Origin: a bacterium BMS3Abin11
GTDB lineage: Bacteria > Pseudomonadota > Gammaproteobacteria > BMS3Bbin11
Assembly: GCA_002897635.1 (NCBI GenBank)
Contig: BDTD01000004.1
Location: 79,875-143,874, forward strand
Reading direction: 5' to 3'
DNA: 64,000 bases
Shown here: piece after piece, positions 19,061 through 29,576 of the stretch
Numbering within the stretch: position 1 is the stretch's first letter
Layout: the number at the start of each line of letters is the position of its first letter
The notes under the pieces: generated by a model
Seen by the model: only the letters and a program-made list of their open reading frames with translations
Database searches by the model: none
Told to the model about the DNA's origin: nothing
Translations under genes and position numbers: made by a program

Positions 19061-19735
19061 CTAAGAACTAAGTAGCCAGATAAAGAGAAATAGTGGAACA
19101 AGAATATCTACAATTCCCGGGCGTGGTGGTTGTTTGATTATGACAGTGTCATTCAGATCATAACCATTTGCCTGTTCCGACGCCGATTTAATCATATCAG
19201 CCGCTCTATCAATCAATATCGAGATATTTTTAATTTTTTTCTTTTCACCGGGTAAATGCTGCTGCGCTGACATTTGTGGCACGATACTCAACACTAGCCC
19301 TAAACGCAGTGCAAAACGCTGGCTATCAATACCAATTAATCTTAGCGGTGACAAAAGAAACTGTATTCCAGAGACCAGATCATCTCGTGGGGTTAACAGT
19401 AATAGAAAACCACTATATGAAATGACGACGAGAAGTGATGAAATTCTTAGAGCAGCCTGATTGACCCCTTCTACCGAAGGCGAGAACCTGCCTAATATCG
19501 GCAAAATATCCATCCCCGGGTAAAACCAGAAATACAGAATCACGATGGATAAAAAAAACCAGCGCAATTTCCTGGCCAGCAGAATGACCTGCCTGCCATG
19601 GTGAGGAAACTGAAAAAACAGAATACTCAATGGTACCAATAACAACAACAGTCCTGGCCAACCCTGTGTGTTAACAATAAGTGTTAGCAGTGCCAGCGAT
19701 AAGATTCGTGATGCCGAATTTACAAGTACCAGCAC
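19061..19735 (-). CDS. EcfT/CbiQ-like inner membrane protein
   Basis: 224 residues with five or six hydrophobic segments. The central region AALRISSLLVVISYSGFLLLLTPRDDLVSGI followed by PLRLIGID and LGLVLSIVPQM fits the transmembrane subunit (EcfT/CbiQ) of energy-coupling-factor vitamin transporters. However, the coupling-helix Ala-Arg-Gly motifs are not obvious, and no ATPase or S-component gene is adjacent. It may be a degenerate or repurposed relative. It sits between fimV and truA on the same strand, 16 bases before truA. Confidence 0.55.
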   Translation of the reverse strand: MLVLVNSASRILSLALLTLIVNTQGWPGLLLLLVPLSILFFQFPHHGRQVILLARKLRWFFLSIVILYFWFYPGMDILPILGRFSPSVEGVNQAALRISSLLVVISYSGFLLLLTPRDDLVSGIQFLLSPLRLIGIDSQRFALRLGLVLSIVPQMSAQQHLPGEKKKIKNISILIDRAADMIKSASEQANGYDLNDTVIIKQPPRPGIVDILVPLFLFIWLLSS

Positions 19736-19777
19736 CTACAAATCTGAATAGCGGTTAAACAACATTCGGGTTAGTGT

Positions 19778-22700
19778 TTACTCTGCGTCGATCTGATTCA
19801 TCAGATCTCTGGCTTCATTTTTCTGGTTATCTGTGCCTTCCTTTGCTACTTCTTCAAGTATGCTTAGAGCACTTTCTTTATCATCCATTTCTATATATGC
19901 CCTGGCCAGGTCGAGCTTGGTTCCAGCTTCATCCCAGGTATCATTTACACCTGCAGGCATCTCAGCTGATTCATCATCAGTACTTGTTTCGGCTTCATCC
20001 GCACTTGAATCCCCTTCTTCGCTATCCAATGTAAGATCACCAAGATCGGCAAACTCCAGTGTCTCATCCTGTAGTGGTGTTTCTGCAGTAGCGCCGTCAT
20101 CTTCACTGGCGGTGTTGTCCTCAGATTCCAGGTCAAGATCTAAATCTTCAATACCCCCAAGACCTGACGTATCAGTTGAAGACTCTTCTGAATCGGCTGT
20201 TTCTGCTTCTATCTCTGATGTATCCTCCAGATCCAGATCTATATCATCCAGGTTGAAATCAATATTTTCTTCACTTGTTTCTTCTGATTCTTCTGTGTTT
20301 CCTTCGAGTTCTTCCAGGTTTAATTCAAGGCTGTCCACGTCAAATGAGTCTGTTTCGTGTGCTGTATCCGGCGTAAAATCTCCAAGATCAAGATCCAGTA
20401 CCTCTTCGTCCGGTACCGGAAAATCATCTTCCCTTGTCTCAGAACTTTCTACATCCTCATCAGTTACATTTTCCTGCGCAGGTATTTCTTGTGTATCTTC
20501 AGGTAACTCAAAACCTTCTATTTTTTCCATATCATCTGTGTCTGAAAACGACTCTTCAGAAATTTCTTCGGTAATATCCTCTGATTCTCCATCCATGTTT
20601 AGGGCTTCCATCAAATCGGCTTCTTCTGTATCTATCGTATCAGTGTCCAGAAGATCACCTAATGGCACATCCTCTTTTCTGTCTTTATCACCAAATAATG
20701 TTTCTTCCTGAAGTTTCAGATCACCCTGAAATAATGGGTTTTCAGGATTCACAATTTTTCCCATTTCAGCCACTTTGGTCCATACATCAACCGGAATTTT
20801 GCCGTCTGCCGGATAGAGTTCTTCAGCCAGAGTTTCGAATGAGGACACATCCTTTCTACCTTGATAAATCTCCAGCAATTTCAACTTAAGTTCATGGCGG
20901 TCAGGATTTTTTTCTGCGGCTTCTTTAAGAACTTCTTCCGCCTGCTCATCACGACCGTATGCCATATAGACTTCTGCTTCAGCCAGCGGGTCTACCTCAT
21001 CTGCCTGCATATTGCCCATGCCCGGCACAAAATCACTCAGGAAAGAGGTTTCTGAACCTGCGTCAGAGGGTTCTGATGATTCAGCAGTTGAGATATCAAG
21101 AACGGCTGTACCTGAGATAATACTGTCTTCAAATTCAGCGATAGAACGCCTGCGCCTTAGTACAACGAAGATACCAACCAGAATTAGCAATAGCGCAAGA
21201 ACAGTACCTAACATAGTAATCCAGCTGCTGAATATGATTTCTTTAGCTGTATCAAGTATGCCTCTCTCATTGACAGGCTGCTGTCGAGTTCGCACTTTAG
21301 CTTCTTTCTTTTTAACTACAACTACCGCTGGTTTTTTAACAACTTCAGGCTTCTTTATTTCTGGTGTTATAGCTGGCACTGGAGTGATATCAGGTGCCGA
21401 TAGCTGGGTACTTTCAATTCCTGGTTCTACAGGTGGAGTGGGGGATAGTTCTGCTTTTTCCGGTAGCTTAACTACCTCAACAGGCATAACTTCTACTACC
21501 AGTTCCTGGGCCTGGCTCTGCAATCTGGCAAGATCAGAGTTCTGCATATCAATAAGCCTGTTTGCTTTATCAATTTGCTCCTCCAGTAATGAAACTCTCT
21601 CTGCGAGCTCCTTCTTTTCTAGCTCGGACGATGCAAGTGTCTCCTCCAACTGGCCGACATTTTCCTTATACGTTTTAATTTCTGACTCATATTTTTTCTT
21701 CTCTTCTGCACTGGCACCTATACCGGAAGTCTCTGTCCCCTCTACTCTGGCACGCACAATTTCCAGAACGTCACCCTTCTCGGTACTCCCCTCTTTTGTT
21801 TCAGGCATCAAGGGCCTTTTGTTGGCCTCCGTAGCAGTAGAAGTAGCTTCTTTTTCAGCTTTTTCAGTTTTTCTAGCTGTGCTGGCCTTTGCAGGACTAA
21901 TTGCTTCCACCTCTGCGCTGGCTACCCTGCTTCCAGTTGAAAGATTATCTTTATACTCCTGCCATTCTTCCATTTGCACACGCAGTTCATCCTGTGCAGC
22001 TGGGCGGCTAGTAGAAGATATTTCTTCATCAGACGGAATTTCCAGTGTCTGCCCGACACGAATCAAATTAATGTTGTTGTGCATAAATGCATTGGGGTTT
22101 TGTCTGTAAATTGCCATTATCACCTGAGCAATCCCCAAACCTGTACCGGCCTTAACTCTCTCGGCAATATTCCACAGTACATCACCTTTTCTAACTGGCC
22201 CATAGGTAGCTCCGGGACGTAGATCAGAATAATTGCTCTCAGCACTGACAGCCTCAATAGACGGACCAAGCTTCGATTCAGCAGCGTTTGCTGTTGAAAC
22301 AGGTTCAGCCACAGGGCTGGCAACAGAGATTTTTTTCGTTTCAGTAGCTTTTGCAACAGATTCCACTGCAACCGGCTTAGCAACCGTAGGTGCCTGAATG
22401 CGAGCTGGCGCACCCATGAGATAAGAAGGAGGATCTATCAGAGCGGTATATTCACGCAACATGGAACCATTTGCCCAGCTAGCTTTAACGATAAAATGCA
22501 GGAATGGTTCACGAAATGGCTGATCAGTATTTAATTTGATTACATCCTTACCATTCACTTTTGCAAGAGAAAAGCGAATGGCTTTAAGCTGCTCACTTCG
22601 ATTAATGCCAGCCATTTTGAAGATGCCGATAGATCCGAGGGTAATTTTAAGAGTTTGCAATTCCGTTGTCGTCGCAGCAGTCAACTCAATCGTCGCATTC

Positions 22701-22819
22701 AATGGCTCATCCAGCGCAGAATGCATCGTAAGCTTTCCAACACCAAGTGCGTAGGCCTGTACTGGTAATATGGCAAAAGCTGCCAAACACGCTAATTTAA
22801 TCCCTTTTACCTTATGCAT
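19778..22819 (-). CDS. fimV: FimV-like inner membrane/peptidoglycan-binding hub protein
   Basis: 1013 residues. In order: a signal peptide (about 1-25); the conserved FimV N-terminal domain (LTMHSALDEPLNATIELTAA to MLREYTALIDPP, about 29-140); a LysM domain that should bind peptidoglycan (YGPVRKGDVLWNIAERV, about 205-260); a coiled coil (about 380-440); one membrane helix followed by RRRR (about 535-560); then a very acidic cytoplasmic region with TPR-like helices (EAEVYMAYGRDEQAEEVLKEA and the C-terminal KLDLARAYIEMDDKESALSIL). In Pseudomonas and Neisseria, FimV supports type IV pilus assembly and polar signalling through adenylate cyclase. The acidic repeats create long serine-rich antisense frames that are not genes. 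Confidence 0.93.
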   Translation of the reverse strand: MHKVKGIKLACLAAFAILPVQAYALGVGKLTMHSALDEPLNATIELTAATTTELQTLKITLGSIGIFKMAGINRSEQLKAIRFSLAKVNGKDVIKLNTDQPFREPFLHFIVKASWANGSMLREYTALIDPPSYLMGAPARIQAPTVAKPVAVESVAKATETKKISVASPVAEPVSTANAAESKLGPSIEAVSAESNYSDLRPGATYGPVRKGDVLWNIAERVKAGTGLGIAQVIMAIYRQNPNAFMHNNINLIRVGQTLEIPSDEEISSTSRPAAQDELRVQMEEWQEYKDNLSTGSRVASAEVEAISPAKASTARKTEKAEKEATSTATEANKRPLMPETKEGSTEKGDVLEIVRARVEGTETSGIGASAEEKKKYESEIKTYKENVGQLEETLASSELEKKELAERVSLLEEQIDKANRLIDMQNSDLARLQSQAQELVVEVMPVEVVKLPEKAELSPTPPVEPGIESTQLSAPDITPVPAITPEIKKPEVVKKPAVVVVKKKEAKVRTRQQPVNERGILDTAKEIIFSSWITMLGTVLALLLILVGIFVVLRRRRSIAEFEDSIISGTAVLDISTAESSEPSDAGSETSFLSDFVPGMGNMQADEVDPLAEAEVYMAYGRDEQAEEVLKEAAEKNPDRHELKLKLLEIYQGRKDVSSFETLAEELYPADGKIPVDVWTKVAEMGKIVNPENPLFQGDLKLQEETLFGDKDRKEDVPLGDLLDTDTIDTEEADLMEALNMDGESEDITEEISEESFSDTDDMEKIEGFELPEDTQEIPAQENVTDEDVESSETREDDFPVPDEEVLDLDLGDFTPDTAHETDSFDVDSLELNLEELEGNTEESEETSEENIDFNLDDIDLDLEDTSEIEAETADSEESSTDTSGLGGIEDLDLDLESEDNTASEDDGATAETPLQDETLEFADLGDLTLDSEEGDSSADEAETSTDDESAEMPAGVNDTWDEAGTKLDLARAYIEMDDKESALSILEEVAKEGTDNQKNEARDLMNQIDAE

Positions 22820-22933
22820 GATCTTCTCTTTTTAGTGGCTGTGCTTAGTTAAAGAAACGTTTTTTTCCTTATTTCGCTTATAGTTATAGTTCAATATTAC
22901 GAAAGTTCTTTATGTTTCGCAACTAACAATAGC

Positions 22934-23956
22934 TCACAAATAACTTTTCGCCAATATTTCAGCTATTTGGATACTATTTGTAGCGGCTCCTTTTCGCACA
23001 TTATCGGCTACTACCCACAGATTCAGCCCCATAGGATGCGAAATATCCTTTCTGATTCGACCAACATAGACCGGATCCGTATCAGCACCTTCGGTGACAG
23101 CCGTCGGATAACCGCCATCAAGTCGTTCGTCAACGACAATTATTCCTTCCGTGCTGATAAGCAGCTCGCGGGCATGTGCCGCACTTATTTTTCTGTGTGT
23201 TTCTATGTGAATCGCCTCGGAATGACCATAAAAAACAGGTACGCGTACCGCTGTAGGGTTGACCATAATGCTGTCATCGGAAAATATCTTGCGGGTTTCC
23301 CAGACCATTTTCATCTCTTCACGGGTATAACCATTGTCCTCAAATAGATCAATCTGGGGCAGCACATTGAAGGCAATCTGCTTCGGGTACACCCTGGCTT
23401 CGATACTTTTACCTCCCAGCAGAGCAGCGGACTGGCCTGCCAGCTCTTCTATAGCCTGCTTGCCGGTACCGGAAACCGCCTGATATGTGCACACATTTAT
23501 GCGGCTAATGCCTACTTCATCATAAATCGGCTTCAGTGCTACAAGCATTTGAATGGTTGAACAGTTAGGGTTGGCAATAATACCGCGTGTTTTATAGTCA
23601 GCAATCGCCTGCGGATTCACTTCCGGAACCACAAGAGGAATATCATCGTCGTAGCGATAGTACGAGGTGTTGTCCACTACCACACACCCGGCTTCAACCG
23701 CCCTGGGTGCATATTTTTTGGAAATGTTGCCACCGGCTGAAAACAGACCTATCTGTACCTTTGAAAAATCAAAACTGTTGAGGTCTTCAACTACCAGCAT
23801 TTTACCGCCGAAATCAACTCGCCTGCCGGCTGAGCGGCTGGAAGCCAGCGGATACACCTTGCCGACCGGAAAATTTCTTTCGTGTAACACACGCAACATG
23901 GTTTCACCCACCGCGCCAGTGGCACCAACTACTGCAATATCAAATACTTTAGTCAT
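22934..23956 (-). CDS. asd: Aspartate-semialdehyde dehydrogenase
   Basis: NADPH enzyme making aspartate semialdehyde for lysine, threonine, methionine and diaminopimelate. The nucleotide fold is VAVVGATGAVGETMLRVL-like at the N-terminus (IAVVGATGAVGE). The catalytic Cys is in NPNCSTIQMLVAL, and substrate-binding segments include VSGTGKQAIEEL and VPVFYGHSEAIHIET with the active-site His. The 340 residues and the overall motif set indicate the USG-1-like Asd2 branch found in pseudomonads. Its ATG overlaps the leuB stop by one base (TAATG). Confidence 0.96.
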   Translation of the reverse strand: MTKVFDIAVVGATGAVGETMLRVLHERNFPVGKVYPLASSRSAGRRVDFGGKMLVVEDLNSFDFSKVQIGLFSAGGNISKKYAPRAVEAGCVVVDNTSYYRYDDDIPLVVPEVNPQAIADYKTRGIIANPNCSTIQMLVALKPIYDEVGISRINVCTYQAVSGTGKQAIEELAGQSAALLGGKSIEARVYPKQIAFNVLPQIDLFEDNGYTREEMKMVWETRKIFSDDSIMVNPTAVRVPVFYGHSEAIHIETHRKISAAHARELLISTEGIIVVDERLDGGYPTAVTEGADTDPVYVGRIRKDISHPMGLNLWVVADNVRKGAATNSIQIAEILAKSYL

Positions 23957-25044
23957 TAATCTATTCCAAATTCTATCAATCTTTCCAGCACAGCATCGCC
24001 CATGGCAACAGTGCCGATTGAATCGTCGTTATCGCTGATATCCGGGGTACGCAAACCATCGTCCAGCACGGCCGCTACCGCCCTTTCAATCTGATCAGAT
24101 AATCCAGATTCAGCCAGCGTATAGCGTAGCAACATAGCAACAGACAGAATCGTCGCCAATGGATTTGCAATGCCCTGCCCGGCTATATCCGGCGCAGAAC
24201 CATGTATTGGCTCGTACATACCCTTGCTCCGTGCATCCAGTGATGCGGATGGCAGCATGCCAATCGATCCAGTCAGCATCGCTGCTACATCCGACAATAT
24301 GTCACCGAACATGTTTTTGGTCACCATGACATCAAATTGCTTCGGCTCACGTACCAGCTGCATGGCGGCGTTATCGACGTACATATGCGAAAGCTCAACT
24401 TCAGGATATTCTTCACCCACCTGGATGACCACCTCACGCCAGAGCTCAGACACTTCCAGCACGTTTGCCTTGTCCACTGAACAAAGCCGTTTATCACGCT
24501 TCATAGCGATATCGAAGGCAGAGTGTGCGATACGTTCAATCTCAGCCTCATTATAGACCAGTGTATTGAACCCTTCCCGCAACCCATTGTCCAGCCTGCG
24601 GATACCCCGTGGGGAACCAAAATAGATACCACCCGTCAGTTCACGCACAATCAAAATGTCCAGTCCTGAAACAATTTCAGGCTTCAAACTGGATGCACCG
24701 GTTAATGCCGGGTACATCAATGCCGGTCGCAGATTGGAAAACAACTCAAGCTCCGAGCGCAATCCCAGTAATGCTCTTTCGGGGCGTAAATCTCGCTCCA
24801 GTGACTCATATTGAGGCCCGCCTACCGCTCCCAGCAGAATTGCATCTGCCTGCCGGGCCATAGCCAGGGTAGCCTCAGGCAGAGGGTGGCCTGTCTCATC
24901 ATAGGCTGCACCACCAACCGGAGCCTGAGAAATCGTAATATCAAGCCCGGACCTGTCACGCAGCAACTCCAGCACTCGCACTGCCTGCTCAACAATCTCA
25001 GGGCCTATGCCATCGCCTGGCAGGACCAGTATTTTTTTCGTCAT
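23956..25044 (-). CDS. leuB: 3-isopropylmalate dehydrogenase
   Basis: 362 residues. It oxidatively decarboxylates 3-isopropylmalate in leucine synthesis using NAD. The sequence begins [16 protein letters not shown], has [23 protein letters not shown] and [10 protein letters not shown] segments, and [21 protein letters not shown] and the nucleotide-binding [18 protein letters not shown]. The active-site Tyr, Lys and Asp residues appear to be present. It is coupled to asd. It is separated from leuD by 187 bases holding a palindromic repeat pair, so its transcription may be partly independent of leuCD. Confidence 0.97.
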   Translation of the reverse strand: MTKKILVLPGDGIGPEIVEQAVRVLELLRDRSGLDITISQAPVGGAAYDETGHPLPEATLAMARQADAILLGAVGGPQYESLERDLRPERALLGLRSELELFSNLRPALMYPALTGASSLKPEIVSGLDILIVRELTGGIYFGSPRGIRRLDNGLREGFNTLVYNEAEIERIAHSAFDIAMKRDKRLCSVDKANVLEVSELWREVVIQVGEEYPEVELSHMYVDNAAMQLVREPKQFDVMVTKNMFGDILSDVAAMLTGSIGMLPSASLDARSKGMYEPIHGSAPDIAGQGIANPLATILSVAMLLRYTLAESGLSDQIERAVAAVLDDGLRTPDISDNDDSIGTVAMGDAVLERLIEFGID

Positions 25045-25111
25045 TTACAAAAGCCTCATTTCTTTTTTTCCACACGGCCTCTCCCCGCTGTGTGTTGCGA
25101 AGATTCTATCT

Positions 25112-25210
25112 GTGCGAATGAATTCGCACCTACAATTAACACATGGGCACCCATATGACATACAACAAATTATCATAAGAAAATAATTGTAGGTCCGAAT
25201 TCATTCGGAC
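25112..25210. repeat. Palindromic REP-like pair (family A) between leuD and leuB
   Basis: Two hairpins in opposite orientation: GTGCGAATGAATTCGCAC (25112-25129) with tail CTACAATTA, and TGTAGGTCCGAATTCATTCG... at 25188-25210 with the complementary tail. The tails CCTACAATTA and TAATTGTAGG pair across about 48 bases. The same bipartite element occurs at 33016-33067, 47011-47073 and 58198-58250. Confidence 0.85.
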
Positions 25211-25231
25211 AAAATCGATTTAAATGCACCA

Positions 25232-25879
25232 TCAATCAACATCCGTGAACAACCATGGCGTGATCTTGCGACGACTTTGCTCATAGGCACGAACATCTTC
25301 CACATGCTGCAAAGTTAAAGCGATGTCATCAAGCCCTTCCAACAGGCAGTGCTTGCGAAAACTATCGACATCAAACCTGATATTTTCGCCATCTGGTGTC
25401 GATATCACCTGATCTTGTAGATTGACAACAAGTTTGTAAGCTGGCCTTTGTTCAACTGCCATAAATAATTCATCAACTATTTTTACATTAAGAACGATTG
25501 GTAAGATACCGTTTTTAAAGCAGTTATTATAAAATATATCTGCAAAACTGGGTGCAATAATCACCCTGAACCCGTAGTCCTCCAACGCCCAGGGGGCATG
25601 CTCCCGCGATGAACCACAACCAAAATTTTCTCGCGCCAATAATATCCGGGCACCCTGATAACGAGCCTGATTAAGCACGAAGTCCTTATTCAATGGGCGC
25701 TTGCTATTGTCCTGCCCAGGCTCACCAATATCCAGATAACGCCATTCATCGAACAGATTAGGGCCGAAACCACTGCGTTTGATCGATTTCAGAAACTGCT
25801 TAGGGATGATCGCATCGGTATCGACATTCGCTCTATCCATGGGTGCAACAATGGCGTCTACCGTCGTAAATTTTTCCAT
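25232..25879 (-). CDS. leuD: 3-isopropylmalate dehydratase small subunit
   Basis: 215 residues. The swivel-domain subunit of isopropylmalate isomerase partners LeuC. Key segments are [22 protein letters not shown] near the N-terminus, [20 protein letters not shown] (substrate-binding loop) and [22 protein letters not shown]. The ATG follows the leuC stop by one base (TGATATG), so the two are almost certainly translated together in a 1:1 complex. Confidence 0.97.
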   Translation of the reverse strand: MEKFTTVDAIVAPMDRANVDTDAIIPKQFLKSIKRSGFGPNLFDEWRYLDIGEPGQDNSKRPLNKDFVLNQARYQGARILLARENFGCGSSREHAPWALEDYGFRVIIAPSFADIFYNNCFKNGILPIVLNVKIVDELFMAVEQRPAYKLVVNLQDQVISTPDGENIRFDVDSFRKHCLLEGLDDIALTLQHVEDVRAYEQSRRKITPWLFTDVD

Positions 25880-25880
25880 A

Positions 25881-27287
25881 TCAGTTCACCAGTGTTGTCG
25901 GGTCAATAAAATGTCCGGCAATAGCCGCCGCTGCGGCCATTGGCGGTGAAACAAGGTGTGTCCTGCCACCACGGCCCTGACGACCCTCAAAATTCCTGTT
26001 TGAGGTGGAGGCGCAGCGCTCGCCTGCTTCAAGCCGGTCTGCATTCATCGCCAGACACATTGAACAACCGGGATCTCGCCATTCAAAACCAGCTTCAGTA
26101 AACACCCTGTCCAGCCCTTCCTGTTCAGCCTGTGCCTTTACCAGGCCCGAGCCTGGCACCACCATCGCCAACTTGATGGTACTGGCAATGTTACGACCCC
26201 GGACGACTTCAGCGGCGGCACGTATATCCTCGATACGGGAATTGGTGCATGAGCCAATAAATATCTTATCCAGTGAAATATCTGAAATCGTCACACCAGG
26301 CTCCAGCCCCATATAGGTAAGGGCATTGATCATGCCTTCACGCTTCACAGGATCAGTCTCCTGCTGAGGATCAGGCACCCTGTCGTCTATCGACACGACC
26401 ATTTCAGGTGATGTTCCCCAACTAACCCGCGGCCTGATGCCGGCGGCATTGAGCATGACTTCCTTATCAAATACTGCGTCCGCATCTGAATACAGGCCTC
26501 GCCAGCACGCCTCTGACTGTTTCCTGTATTCTTCATCGGGGGAATAGGGGCGCCCATGTACATAGTCGATAGTCCTGTCATCTACCGCGACCAGACCTGT
26601 CCGAGCACCGGCTTCAATCGTCATATTGCATAAGGTCATGCGGCCTTCCATAGTCAATGCACGAATAGCCGAACCGGCAAATTCAATTGCGTGTCCCGTA
26701 CCACCTGCCGTGCCTATTTTCGCAATAATGGCAAGTGCGATATCCTTTGCAGTTACACCTGCTGGTAACTTACCCTCTACCGACACACGCATGTTCTTTG
26801 CCTTTTTCTGGATCAGACATTGTGTAGCCAGAACGTGTTCAACTTCTGATGTGCCAATGCCCATGGCCAAAGCAGCAAAGGCCCCGTGTGTAGAAGTGTG
26901 TGAATCACCACAGACAACCGTCATACCCGGCAAAGTGGCCCCCTGCTCCGGTCCGATAACATGAACTATGCCCTGACGCGGGTCATTCATAGCAAACTCG
27001 GTTATAGAGAAATCCACGCAATTTTGATCAAGTGTCTCCACCTGTAAGCGAGACACTGGGTCAACTATCCCTTTCTGCCGATCGGTAGTCGGTACATTAT
27101 GGTCCGGAGTCGCCAGATTTGTAGCGGGGCGCCAAACCCTGCGGCCCGCTATGCGTAAGCCTTCAAAGGCCTGCGGTGATGTCACTTCATGAACCAGATG
27201 ACGATCGATATATATTAAAGCAGTGTCATCTTCCTCACGAACTACATGACTATCCCACAACTTGTCATACAGGGTTTTGCCAGCCAT
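25881..27287 (-). CDS. leuC: 3-isopropylmalate dehydratase large subunit
   Basis: 468 residues. This aconitase-family [4Fe-4S] subunit converts 2-isopropylmalate to 3-isopropylmalate. The iron-sulfur ligands are the Cys in [13 protein letters not shown] and the pair in [24 protein letters not shown] and the C-terminal [20 protein letters not shown] are family hallmarks. It heads the leu genes and is divergently transcribed from a LysR regulator, which probably controls it. Confidence 0.97.
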   Translation of the reverse strand: MAGKTLYDKLWDSHVVREEDDTALIYIDRHLVHEVTSPQAFEGLRIAGRRVWRPATNLATPDHNVPTTDRQKGIVDPVSRLQVETLDQNCVDFSITEFAMNDPRQGIVHVIGPEQGATLPGMTVVCGDSHTSTHGAFAALAMGIGTSEVEHVLATQCLIQKKAKNMRVSVEGKLPAGVTAKDIALAIIAKIGTAGGTGHAIEFAGSAIRALTMEGRMTLCNMTIEAGARTGLVAVDDRTIDYVHGRPYSPDEEYRKQSEACWRGLYSDADAVFDKEVMLNAAGIRPRVSWGTSPEMVVSIDDRVPDPQQETDPVKREGMINALTYMGLEPGVTISDISLDKIFIGSCTNSRIEDIRAAAEVVRGRNIASTIKLAMVVPGSGLVKAQAEQEGLDRVFTEAGFEWRDPGCSMCLAMNADRLEAGERCASTSNRNFEGRQGRGGRTHLVSPPMAAAAAIAGHFIDPTTLVN

Positions 27288-27376
27288 CTGAATCTCTCCT
27301 ACTTTCTACTGTTTAACTTGCAAGAAATTATGTCACAGGTTATAAATTACATAAATTCATCATTTTTATAATATCC

Positions 27377-27395
27377 ATTCCATTTTGTAATGAAT
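27377..27395. promoter_or_regulatory. Candidate LysR-type operator in the leuC/lysR intergenic region
   Basis: ATTC-N11-GAAT is an interrupted dyad of the spacing used by LysR regulators (T-N11-A). It lies 40 bases before the regulator ATG and about 90 bases from leuC, in an A+T-rich divergent promoter region. Assignment is by position and spacing only. Confidence 0.45.
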
Positions 27396-27434
27396 AAGAT
27401 ATCACGTTCAACAATAAATCACTGAGAAAATAAT

Positions 27435-28301
27435 ATGGATGAATCACAACTCAAGGCCTTCGTTGCCATTAATAAGCATGGTTCCTTTACCGCTGCAGCA
27501 AACAGCCTGCATCTTACCCAGCCGGCTATCAGCAAACGTATTGCCACACTGGAATTACAACTTGGCAGCCCATTATTCGACCGCATAGGAAGAACTGCTC
27601 GGTTGACGGATACAGGAGATAAATTGCTGCCATTAGCTGAAAAGATGCTTACATCTTTCAGTAATTTACGTAAAACAGCTGATAACATGAAATTCGAGAT
27701 AAGCGGCAGGTTAAGCCTGGGCACCTCACACCATATAGGTCTGCACCGTCTACCGCCAGTATTACGCCAGTACACGAATCAATACCCGGAAGTCGAGCTG
27801 GCCCTGCATTTTGTGGACTCGGAAGACGGTGTCCAGGGGGTTGAGCGTGGCCTGCTGGAGATGGCCATCATCACATTACCCGCCAACACACCTAAATCAC
27901 TCTCTGCAACCCAGGTCTGGGACGATCCACTGGCCCTTGTAGTCGGTAAAATGCATAAGCTGGCACGGAAAGATTCCATCGCTGTAGAAGAACTTGCAAA
28001 ACACGAGGCGATACTGCCCGGCGTCAACACCTACACCCGGGTATTACTGGAGGAAAAGCTGGCATTAACGGGTTACAAACTGCATATCGGCCTGTCGACA
28101 AACTTCCTCGAAACCAACAAAATGATGGCCAGCATCGGCCTCGGCTGGACCATCATACCGGAATCCATGCTTGATGAAACAGTCGTCAAAATAGGCATTA
28201 AAAACATCGATCTTCGTCGAAAACTCGGTTATGTGACGCATAACGATATGACCTTGTCTAATGCTACGAAGGCGATGATTGACCTGTTGGATAGTATTTG
28301 A
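27435..28301 (+). CDS. LysR-family transcriptional regulator, likely of leuCD(B)
   Basis: 288 residues. The N-terminal winged helix is canonical (LKAFVAINKHGSFTAAANSLHLTQPAISKRIATLE, about 6-40, then GSPLFDRIGRTARLTDTG). An effector-binding domain starts near residue 90 (GRLSLGTSHHIGLHRLPPVL). Divergence from leuC and the dyad between them suggest control of leucine synthesis, perhaps sensing a leucine-pathway intermediate. I cannot match it to a named regulator. Its stop at 28299-28301 is followed after five bases by a dispersed repeat. Confidence 0.88.
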   Translation: MDESQLKAFVAINKHGSFTAAANSLHLTQPAISKRIATLELQLGSPLFDRIGRTARLTDTGDKLLPLAEKMLTSFSNLRKTADNMKFEISGRLSLGTSHHIGLHRLPPVLRQYTNQYPEVELALHFVDSEDGVQGVERGLLEMAIITLPANTPKSLSATQVWDDPLALVVGKMHKLARKDSIAVEELAKHEAILPGVNTYTRVLLEEKLALTGYKLHIGLSTNFLETNKMMASIGLGWTIIPESMLDETVVKIGIKNIDLRRKLGYVTHNDMTLSNATKAMIDLLDSI

Positions 28302-28306
28302 GGTTA

Positions 28307-28442
28307 TTTTGTGTTGGTGCACGGTTGGTGTTGCCTTCTATACTTTTTTATTCTTTACTTGAATTGATCCGAGTTTTTCGCACTCAGACAACACATCCCG
28401 AAATCCCCGACTCGATCTGTGCTCGGCAAGCCTGAACGGGAT
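28307..28442. repeat. Composite dispersed repeat, left copy
   Basis: Two conserved modules. The outer one (28307-28337) begins TTTTGTGTTGGTGCACGG and starts five bases after the lysR stop. The inner one (28421-28442) is GCTCGGCAAGCCTGAACGGG plus AT and is repeated perfectly, inverted, at 30185-30206. The rest of 28302-28607 holds no convincing gene. An 81-codon frame there is read through the repeat and is rejected. Confidence 0.75.
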
Positions 28443-28607
28443 ACAAGGTCAAAAACTTGAATAGCACAATTTGGCACAAGAAAATGATGTTCAGTATATT
28501 TTTTCAATGTTGAATTGGCAGCCAGGAGCTGACATTCACAACACTGTTTGACCAAACCACAATTAGCAAAATCAGGCATTTGATTGTAGCCAGATTTCAC
28601 AAGCTAA

Positions 28608-29435
28608 TCAGTCTTCAGAACTGAAACTCCGGATGATATAGCCACCAGACTTCTCGTCATGCTCGAGGTCGAGTAGCTTTCGTGATTGCGCCTCCTCAAG
28701 CAGCTTGCCGAAGGTTTTGAAGCCGTGATATGCCTCGTTAAACCCCGGTTTGCGGCGTTTGAGGGCTTGCTTGATCATAGAGCCCCAGACCTTGTCTTGT
28801 TCACCGCGCTCCTGGAATAGGTCTTCGACCATCTCCATGACTAAATCGATGGCTTCCTGCTGCTTTTCCTCGTCTGACTGCTCAGCCGCTTTTGGTGATT
28901 TCCCTGATGCTGTTGTCTTCTTGGCCTTTTTCTGAGTTTTACGATGCTGTTTCTTTGTGCCACGCACGAGGTCGTCGTAGAAAATAAATTCATCGCAGTT
29001 CGCAATTAGCAAATCCGATGTCGCATTCTTAACACCTACGCCAATCACAACTTTATTGTTTTCACGCAGTTTGCTTACTAACGGCGAGAAGTCAGAGTCA
29101 CCGCTAATAATGACGAATGTATCGACATGTTCCTTTGTGTAACAGAGGTCTAGAGCATCAACAACCATACGGATGTCGGCTGAGTTTTTACCTGATTGTC
29201 GGACGTGCGGAATCTCGATCAGTTCGAAGGCTGCCTCATGCATTGGCTTCTTAAACTCCTTGTACCGATCCCAATCGCAATAGGCTTTCTTGACTACGAT
29301 ATTGCCCTTGAGTAACAGACGCTCAAGGACTTTCTGTATATCAAATGCAGCGTATTTGGCATCACGCACTCCCAGTGCGACATTCTCAAAGTCGCAGAAT
29401 AGAGCCAGGTTTTTAGTGTTGAGATTTAAACTCAT
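28608..29435 (-). CDS. NYN-domain (LabA/DUF88-like) protein with C-terminal OST-HTH-like domain
   Basis: 275 residues from ATG 29435 (MSLNLNTKNLALFCDFEN). A GTG at 29462 would add nine residues. The N-terminal half is a PIN-like NYN nuclease fold: the acidic residue in FCDFENVALG, then KKAYCDWDRYKE, GKNSADIRMVVDALDL and VIISGDSDFSPLVSKLREN, with the three or four conserved Asp residues of the active site present. A Lys-rich linker (about 170-200) joins a C-terminal helical region (WGSMIKQALKRRKPGFNEAYHGFKTFGKLLEEA) that fits an OST-HTH/LOTUS RNA-binding domain. It is likely an RNA-processing or RNA-binding protein with unknown target, and it is adjacent to a cold-shock gene. Confidence 0.85.
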   Translation of the reverse strand: MSLNLNTKNLALFCDFENVALGVRDAKYAAFDIQKVLERLLLKGNIVVKKAYCDWDRYKEFKKPMHEAAFELIEIPHVRQSGKNSADIRMVVDALDLCYTKEHVDTFVIISGDSDFSPLVSKLRENNKVVIGVGVKNATSDLLIANCDEFIFYDDLVRGTKKQHRKTQKKAKKTTASGKSPKAAEQSDEEKQQEAIDLVMEMVEDLFQERGEQDKVWGSMIKQALKRRKPGFNEAYHGFKTFGKLLEEAQSRKLLDLEHDEKSGGYIIRSFSSED

Positions 29436-29576
29436 GCTAGGCCATACCTTATGATTTATCACATAGTATCAGCTAATGTTGGAAACGGAGGACAAAAATA
29501 CCCCACCAATAATATTTTTAAGCTCAAGAAACAATCTAAGCGGCTACTTCCGGCCATGACCCGACCTTCGGTAAAC

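Noticed and set aside
19833..22109. Long plus-strand serine-rich frames (292 and 365 codons) across fimV
   Set aside because: They are shadows of FimV's acidic, repetitive codons and have no recognisable domain or ribosome site.
28355..28600. 81-codon minus-strand ORF between lysR and the NYN gene
   Set aside because: It is read through the dispersed composite repeat. No conserved domain is visible.
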